A stretch of 64,000 nt of DNA, taken from contig NC_089430.1 of NCBI RefSeq assembly GCF_026210795.1, forward strand, positions 2,728,001 through 2,792,000. The letters are read 5' to 3'. Each line of letters starts with the position of its first letter. The stretch's first letter is position 1. Positions 57,813 through 64,000 of the stretch are shown piece after piece. Origin of the DNA: Rhizophagus irregularis. Taxonomy: Eukaryota > Glomeromycota > Glomeromycetes > Glomerales > Glomeraceae. Made by a program: the position numbers and the translations under genes. Under the pieces are notes generated by a model that was not told where the DNA came from, did not search any database, and saw nothing but the letters and a program-made list of their open reading frames with translations.

Positions 57813-58685
57813 ATTAACATTTTATGAAAGATATTCATCGCGCAATGAAAATAAAAAAATAAATTATTTTTAGAGATCATTTTTTTTCCAGGATATTATC
57901 ACTTTATTTAACATTCAAGTAACTGATATTAATTACTAAGCAATAAATAAATAACTTTATAATCCTGAAAACATTTATTCACGAAAAATAAGTAAAAAAA
58001 AGATTAATTGCCGATTCGTCTAAAATCGGCACATAAAATTCGTGGATAATAAAGATAATAAAAAAATGTGTTTTTCACATCTCACGCGCGGAATAGATTT
58101 TCACCCATTTCACAAACACTTGGTTCTAATAATAAAAATATTTCAAAAAAGTAACGCAATATAGCAAAATAAAATATTGAAATTTCCTATATTTTAAGGT
58201 GTAAATCTGACACGCGTACATAGTAAATTCATTATTTTGCATATGAACGTATAATTTTTTTTTGCAAATTATTTTTTTTTCAACAGTATATCATATGACT
58301 TTTACTTATAGTTAATACACTAGACAGTCTTTATTGAAGATAATCGCTAGAATAAAATATTTAGTTATTGTTTTTGGAAATATACGAAACAAGATTAGTC
58401 ATTGAATAGTCCAAAAAATAATTTATTTTCTCGTTATAAAACAAGATTGTTAATTCGCTGCATACTGATGGGCTAGTAATTTGCCCCATATATAAAACGA
58501 CTATATAAGGAAAGTATCGTCCATTTTTTAGTAGAAAATATTCCTTATTATATTGACAATCCCCTTAATTAATCACACTTATTATGAAGGATTAACCTAA
58601 TAGAAAAGAGAGACAATATATAGTATGATACCTCACTAAGGAAAATACAATATTCTTAAGAACGGAAATCAACTGGCAATTTTTC
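57813..58685. other. No gene seen
   Basis: AT-rich DNA upstream of the small secreted-peptide gene. Nothing supported. Confidence 0.35.
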
Positions 58686-58698
58686 TATATATATAAAG
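58686..58698 (+). promoter_or_regulatory. Possible TATA element
   Basis: TATATATATAAAG lies about 120 nt before the ATG of the secreted-peptide gene. It is the best TATA-like match nearby, but the surrounding DNA is AT-rich, so this is tentative. Confidence 0.3.
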
Positions 58699-58816
58699 TC
58701 ATTTTCCCCATATTTTTTAACTGTGTTAATATTCGAAACATATATTACTCTATAAAAAAGAAAAGTTATTATAACATACTCTTTCAAATTTTCTTTTTTA
58801 CAATATTAAAATAATC

Positions 58817-59086
58817 ATGAAATTTCTTTTGCTTACTGTTGTAATTTGCCTTATCTACGCTCTTGTTAGTGTGGCTGCTTCGCCATTAATTAATGAAGGT
58901 AATTATATCTTTAGAATTTTTTTTTTATTTCGTTTTCAATAATACCAAAACATTTAATAATTATTCTTTTCATTAATAGCTCGAAGGACAAGATGCGCTA
59001 CAGTTGGTACAAGCTGTACCTACATACCATGCTGCCAGGGACTTAGATGTGCCAAAACTCCGCAATTATTATGTATTTCTGGGTAA
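58817..59086 (+). CDS. Small secreted six-cysteine (knottin-spaced) peptide
   Basis: Exons 58817-58898 and 58980-59086, joined by an 81-nt intron (GTAATT...AATAG), code for 62 residues. The N terminus has Lys3 followed by a long hydrophobic stretch and a small-residue region, as in a secretory signal. The mature part follows a basic ARRTR site that could be cut by a Kex2-type protease. It has six Cys spaced C-x6-C-x4-C-C-x4-C-x7-C, the form of inhibitor cystine-knot peptides. In a symbiotic fungus a secreted effector or antimicrobial role is possible; neither is shown. The stop could also be replaced by a splice at GGGTAAAT to a TTTTTTAG acceptor at about 59280, adding two residues before TGA. 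AATAAA-like signals follow near 59300. Family not identified. Confidence 0.78.
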
Positions 59087-59570
59087 ATTGCTTTAAAAAG
59101 CATCTATTTTAAATGCTTGTTAATTAAGTTTCAACAGACCTCTTGTTTGATAAGCACTGTTATAGAAATACTTAGCCAATGTTACGCTTCAAATCAACAC
59201 AATATAGGTCTTATTTATTGTGTTCTATTTTTTTTATTCTATTATTATTATTATTATTTTATTTTATATTTTTTTTTTAGTAAGTCTTGAAATGAAATAA
59301 TAAATGTGATAAATACAAATTTGTATTTTACATACAATATATAAATTAATATGCGTAACATCTATTGTATTGCTTTATAGTTTATACTTTAAAATGTGTT
59401 GTACTGCATGTTTTTAATGGTGTTGGCATTGTTTTACACAAAAAGTGTTGTACCAATATGTTTTAAATGGTGTTAATTGTAAGGTTAATTGCTCGACACT
59501 TTTTGATGTTGAATATTTCAAAATTGTAATAAATTTTTGATTTAAAGATGAATTAGAAAGAAGACTATTT

Positions 59571-60133
59571 TTCGGGTTTACCACAAAATCCAGACAACCA
59601 TAAAATTGACAGTCTACAATCCCGACACCAAGATCCCGACAAACCCAAATCCCGTTGAAATAAAATCCCGGTAGTCACAAATTCCGACAGTTAAAAATCT
59701 TGACAATCAAAATTCACTAAGTTTTTTTTTTAAATATAATTTTAAAAATGCAATGACGCAGTAACGGGTTAATATATTGTAAATTTTATTAATACCAATG
59801 TAAATTGTTTGCAAATTTTATTAATATTAATGCAAATTAACTAACGTTACCATATTATTAATGAAATTAAAAGAAAAAAAATTTTATCTTAGTTAAAAGG
59901 ATTATGTACAGTATATTACTAGATTACTAAACTATTCCTTATCTTCTACAATTGAATTAAAAAAATTAACTAATCTCAAATTCATCTGATCGAATCTCAG
60001 CCAGGATTTTGGCTGTCAAAATTTTAGATCATCGGGATTCTGTGACTGTCAGGATTTTGATTCAATCGGGATTTGCGGATTATAGACTGTCGATATTATA
60101 GGTGTCAGGATTTTTGGGTGATCCCACTAATAT
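59571..60133. mobile_element. Element with AATCCCGAC subterminal repeats
   Basis: Flanks GACTATTT and GACTATAT (59563-59570, 60134-60141) suggest an 8-bp duplication with one change. The ends are imperfect inverted copies (TTTACCACAAAATCCAGACA and, in reverse, ATCACCCAAAAATCCTGACA), continuing with TTGACAGTCTA. AATCCCGAC-type words repeat in both ends. The AT-rich middle is noncoding. Confidence 0.65.
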
Positions 60134-60164
60134 GACTATATTATAATACCATTTTTTAAAGCGA

Positions 60165-60405
60165 ACTTACTATTATCGGGTATGTCAAAATCATAAGGTG
60201 TGCTATGAAATGCCATTAAGAATTATATTTAATTATTAAAGTTATTATATTAATAAAAATAATTGTCATACTGTAATTATTATTTGCCTTCTTGTTCTTC
60301 TGTTTATTTAATTAACAAAGAAATGAACATTATTAAGTAGTCAATTTATTTATTTTTATATAAATAAACCGTTTTATATTTATAACTTACCTTCAATTGC
60401 CCAAA
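60165..60405 (-). pseudogene. Kinase copy F, internally deleted remnant
   Basis: Contains homologues of exon 4 (about 60173-60220), the micro-exon (about 60290-60301) and the last bases of exon 2 (to about 60400). It then joins directly to sequence resembling the 5' leader and flank of the array genes ('aactccgaaaatttgcaag', 'aatcccaagattcttccacg'). About 1.7-2 kb of gene body is missing. The micro-exon donor is GC instead of GT. Lies 22 kb from the array, same strand. Confidence 0.75.
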
Positions 60406-61582
60406 AAATAACTCCGAAAATTTGCAAGAAAGAAAAATAGCAAAAATAATTAATAATCATTATGACTATTAAGCAACTATTAAAAGTTTAATATAAATCC
60501 CAAGATTCTTCCACGCTTATTTTCCCAATGATCATTTAATATCTTATTTGCGCAGTAGATACGCAATTTGCGATATCACTACATTCAAAATATTGGATAC
60601 TTTATTATAATTCATTAATTGTCGGTGCCTAAAAGTAAGTTTTTTTTTTACATTTATAAGAATAAATTTTTAATATCAAGATCTCTAACCATTTTGCACC
60701 ATTTGTGATTTATTCGGAGTTACTGCTGACAGTATCTATAAATTTATAATTCTTAAAGAGAAATATAAGAAATAATATAATTAAAAGAATTTATATTCTT
60801 ACAGTAATGTACAAAGTTAGGCTTATCTCGTGCAAAGGAACCGGCAGAAGAAAATGAAATTGAAGATAAATTTTAGAATATTATTACTAATATTGATTCA
60901 AATATCTAATAACCTTGTTCTAATTATAGTTGTAAAATAATGTTACATTAATGACCAGTAAGTATTCTTATTTTAGCAGCAGTAGAAGTAAGTACTGTAA
61001 GATAGTAGTAATATTCATAATTACTATACTATCCGTTCAGGTAACTCCAATTGATATTTTCGAAGTGACTTTACTGCAGAAACCTCAATAAATTTGCATC
61101 CAAAAGATTTTGTTACATACATAGTATCAATGTTGATTTAAAATGCTTAATTACTTTATAGATTAATTTTACTGATTCACCATGACTATGCTCACCAAAA
61201 TTTTTACGTATTCATCTGAAAGTTTTTACGATAGTGGGTCATTCTTTATACTACACAGGTATCTTAAAAGAAAAATACAAATAAAATAAATTAATTCAAA
61301 GATAATAAAATGTAATATGGTAGCACTATTCCATTTCAATACACGACTCTCCACAATTTCTTCTGAAGGATCAAATTTCACACTTACGGATATAATATAT
61401 AATATATATTATATATATTATTTAAGAATAATTTTTATTTTTTTTTGTATTGTATAAATAAAAAAAGATCCAAATTTAGGAAAACTTTAACTCATATCAA
61501 TACAGTAAATAAAGATTAATATCGAAACCTAAAAAATATTTTTATCGTTAAATTGATCGAGATTAAAAAATTTCATTTACAG
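60406..61582. other. No supported gene
   Basis: The first 120 bp look like kinase 5' flank. The remainder is AT-rich; no frame has both a start and coding-like composition. Confidence 0.3.
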
Positions 61583-61728
61583 CAAATGAAATGCTGCAAT
61601 CCTTAACCACGAAATGGATCTCGACCGTTATAATTCTATATGTAAGCGAGGAAGGATGGAAGAGATACTTTGATTACGAGACAATCAAACACATGTTTGG
61701 CTCGGTCGTTGAAAAACGACTCGACTGA
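61583..61728 (+). CDS. Exon-like open frame, unrecognised
   Basis: Follows a good acceptor (TTTCATTTACAG). It reads MLQSLTTKWISTVIILYVSE and then EGWKRYFDYETIKHMFGSVV to TGA at 61726-61728; the ATG is at 61591-61593. Base composition is clearly higher in G+C than the neighbourhood, which favours coding. No upstream exon was found, so it may be the last exon or a fragment. Family unknown. Confidence 0.35.
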
Positions 61729-62140
61729 CTTTTGTTCTGTCATTCTGTCATGAAGTCCCACAGTAAATGTCCTACGAAGTTCCGATAATCAGAATACTTA
61801 CAAAGAGAATTAAATGAATCACATCACGGATGACGGCTGTTATTCGTGACGCAGCAATCTACGAAGTAAGCTTTGCTCCTAAATTTCAATTTCGTTACAG
61901 TGACGGTATGCAATAATACAAATATTCGATCTTTGAAATGGATGCAGATAAACAATATTATCTTTAAACTTTTTTTTTCTTTTTTCTTTTAGATTTAATA
62001 TATGCTATTTTGAAGTTAGCAGATTTACAATTGTTCAAATTTCAGTTTTGGATACATTTTCTTTTATTTATATACTGTACATATAAATTTATTCACTACG
62101 TGTCATTTGTGCAAAAACATTATCATCTCTAGTAATAATA
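61729..62140. other. Spacer and 3' region of the coiled-coil gene
   Basis: No supported feature. G+C is somewhat raised up to about 61900. Confidence 0.3.
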
Positions 62141-63613
62141 TTATTCATATACTTTTTCATTAGCCTCACTTGAAGCACTAATATATCGCGGAAATACTTT
62201 TGCAAGTGTATATATTTTTGCATCTGAAGAATTCAACTTAGTTCCAATGAGAGGAAAGTAGCATATATCTACGCGTAATTTATCAATTTCATCATCATTC
62301 CATGCTCCTTTCATCAAATTTGGATTAATCATATCATTTTCAAAAAATTCACATTCTAATTTTGGTTCTTGAACATTTATGCGAAACCACAACAATTTAA
62401 AAATATCTTGAATAAGTTTTGGTGCCATTGCATCAACTTGTTTTTTTCTATTAAGATCATTGATTTTACGATAATTATTCATCATTTTATTGAGTTCGTT
62501 GCTAACATGAGCTATAAAGTCATGCATTCGCATATTTCCATCATTATCGATTATATTGTTAAATCCACGATTACCAAGAATTCCATAAACTTGTTGACGT
62601 ATTTTTATTATTGATGCACCAGTAACCTCATCAGTACCGGCACGAGTTGTTAAGAATAGCTTGATTAATTCTAATAATTCTGTTGCTTTTGATTCGACAT
62701 CTGATTCAAGTTTAGAGTTTCCACATTGGAATTTAAAAAACTCATGAGAAAACTCGCATATTAAATCTAACACCTTACGTTGTAAAATAGCTTTAATAAA
62801 GATCTTATTTGAATTGTTTGCGGTAATTTCATTTAAACAACCATATTCTTGTGCAAGTTCTTGTACTTTTTTAATATTAATATTCATATTAGGTTTCAAA
62901 TGAGTTACGTAATTTTCCAATATGTTCTGCAATTTTAAGATATCATTTTTTAATTTAACCGAATGATTTAGATCGCCATCACTAAGGAAAATATTTGTTG
63001 CAACACCAAGTGCTGATTGATATTTAGATGCCTCTTCTTTAAGTCTGGCATTTTCGTCTTCTAGATCGCGTGAACCATTTCCTTTCTCATCTAAATTTTG
63101 TCTTATATAGTTAATATTCTTCTTGTATTTTTCATGTGCTTGCTTAAATTCTTGCTGAAATTTTATTCTTTGATCTCTTAATTGCTGTTCTAAATTTTTG
63201 ATACAACTTTCCATATATCTTTCCGTATTTTTTTTTGACGATTCTAACTCATTATAACGACCATTTAATTGATTTATATCTCGTTGATAATTTTCTTCTA
63301 AAATTTTTAATTTTGAGTCGAGTTCTTGTTTTTCTTTCTGATTTTTTTCAATTATAAAATTATTTTTTTTTCTTTCCTGCAACAAATCATCTTCAAGTTT
63401 TTGAACCTTTACTTCTAACTCATAATTGTTTTCTTTCATCCTATTAAATTTTACTGTTATTTCAGATAGTTCTTTTTCACATTTTGTTAGTTCTTGTTTG
63501 TAAACATCGCTATAATCATTCAAACTTGATTGAGAAGGATATTCGTCATCTTCAGCTTGATTATTTCGAACGTTATGTTTTATTTTTTGATGTTTGTTTC
63601 GGTAAAAATTCAT
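62141..63613 (-). CDS. Coiled-coil protein of a Rhizophagus-expanded family
   Basis: Single open frame of 490 residues from the ATG at 63611-63613. Residues about 35-200 form a long charged coiled coil (heptads rich in Glu, Lys, Leu and Asn). From about 215 the conserved part starts: KLKNDILKLQNILENYVTHL, then ILQRKVLDLICEFSHEFFKF, then SIIKIRQQVYGILGNRGFNN, and near the end VDICYFPLIGTKL followed by KIYTLAKVFPRY. I recognise this arrangement as a large lineage-specific family in Rhizophagus; molecular function is unknown. No signal peptide or membrane segment. No intron is needed. Composition agrees with a functional gene: no internal stops in 1.47 kb of AT-rich DNA. Confidence 0.82.
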   Translation of the reverse strand: MNFYRNKHQKIKHNVRNNQAEDDEYPSQSSLNDYSDVYKQELTKCEKELSEITVKFNRMKENNYELEVKVQKLEDDLLQERKKNNFIIEKNQKEKQELDSKLKILEENYQRDINQLNGRYNELESSKKNTERYMESCIKNLEQQLRDQRIKFQQEFKQAHEKYKKNINYIRQNLDEKGNGSRDLEDENARLKEEASKYQSALGVATNIFLSDGDLNHSVKLKNDILKLQNILENYVTHLKPNMNINIKKVQELAQEYGCLNEITANNSNKIFIKAILQRKVLDLICEFSHEFFKFQCGNSKLESDVESKATELLELIKLFLTTRAGTDEVTGASIIKIRQQVYGILGNRGFNNIIDNDGNMRMHDFIAHVSNELNKMMNNYRKINDLNRKKQVDAMAPKLIQDIFKLLWFRINVQEPKLECEFFENDMINPNLMKGAWNDDEIDKLRVDICYFPLIGTKLNSSDAKIYTLAKVFPRYISASSEANEKVYE

Positions 63614-63830
63614 TTTAATGAAAACTAGACTAATTATAATTTTTTTTTTTAACAGATAATGTTATTCATTTTACGGTGTGACAAAAAAAACCGGAAAATT
63701 TCTCACATGACATAAATTTGTTTGCATACTCACGTGCGTTTACGACGTCCCATAAATAGAATTTTTGTACGAAATATTGTCGATTAACAAGTAATTTTCT
63801 TTTTCTTCAAAATATTAATAGCAGAACTTC
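63614..63830. promoter_or_regulatory. Upstream region of the coiled-coil gene
   Basis: Short spacer with CTCACGTGCGTTTACGACG (63730-63748), which includes the E-box-like palindrome CACGTG. It lies about 125 nt before the start codon of the coiled-coil gene and 80 nt after the end of the next gene. A regulatory role is a guess. Confidence 0.25.
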
Positions 63831-63936
63831 CTATTTTACCACAAATAAATTCAATAAACCCATTCGTTGAGTTATTTCACTTATTAATTTGTCGTTGTCT
63901 AATAATTCTCGCGTTTTTGGATCTACTGTGCCACCA
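63831..63936 (-). CDS. Last exon of a gene cut by the window edge
   Basis: Follows acceptor TTTCATGTAG. Open for 34 codons to TAG at 63831-63833: GGTVDPKTRELLDNDKL, then EITQRMGLLNLF and VVK. Varied, protein-like composition. The rest of the gene lies beyond 64000. I do not recognise the family. Confidence 0.55.
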
Positions 63937-64000
63937 CTACATGAAAATAAAAAAATAAATTTTTTGATTACATATGAATATATGAATTGCAATATAAAAA

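Noticed and set aside
62369-62614. 81-codon plus-strand frame
   Set aside because: Antisense shadow of the coiled-coil gene.
1-64000. tRNA, rRNA and other structured RNA genes
   Set aside because: I looked for tRNA A/B-box pairs and rRNA-like GC-rich blocks and saw none convincing; a tRNAscan-type or covariance-model search would be needed to exclude them.

Overview
The window is about 80% A+T nuclear eukaryotic DNA with GT-AG introns of roughly 70-100 bp and dense small DNA transposons. The best fit is an arbuscular mycorrhizal fungus of the Rhizophagus type. This rests on recognised families rather than a database search: TKL-like kinases with a Cys-rich N-terminal region in a tandem array, a lineage-type coiled-coil protein (62.1-63.6 kb), a fungal Msb1/Mug8 morphogenesis protein (45.4-48.7 kb) and KCTD-like BTB genes.

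From 0 to 39 kb lies a minus-strand tandem kinase array on a unit of about 4.2 kb. Two copies look intact, D (31986-33814) and E (36183-38038). Each has five exons, one of them a 12-nt micro-exon. A (62-1399) and B (6650-9002) are pseudogenes, C (13.9-15.1 kb) is only a 3' part, and a sixth remnant F sits alone at 60.2 kb with its body deleted. Flanks are duplicated with the genes, so insertions can be read against empty sites in sister copies. The largest is a 7.5-kb insertion (23641-31153) with CCCTATAAAA termini and a 3-bp CAT duplication. It carries a nested 3.5-kb element with a Myb/SANT-like gene, a row of about 32-nt exon-like modules and a small spliced reading frame.

From 39 to 45 kb is AT-rich DNA in which I see no convincing gene. 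From 45 to 52.3 kb are the Msb1/Mug8 gene (plus), a KCTD-like BTB gene (minus) and a broken BTB paralogue. From 52 to 58 kb is transposon-rich and includes an element with subterminal TTCGGCGAAACGTC arrays and an 8-bp target duplication, plus a truncated helical reading frame whose stop comes from a MITE.

At 58817-59086 a short two-exon gene encodes a signal peptide and a six-cysteine, knottin-spaced mature peptide. It is too short for ordinary ORF screens. The right end has a foldback element, kinase relic F, the coiled-coil gene, and one exon of an unrecognised gene at the border.

All exon joins are read by eye from splice signals, frame and comparison of copies. No alignment, expression or search was run.
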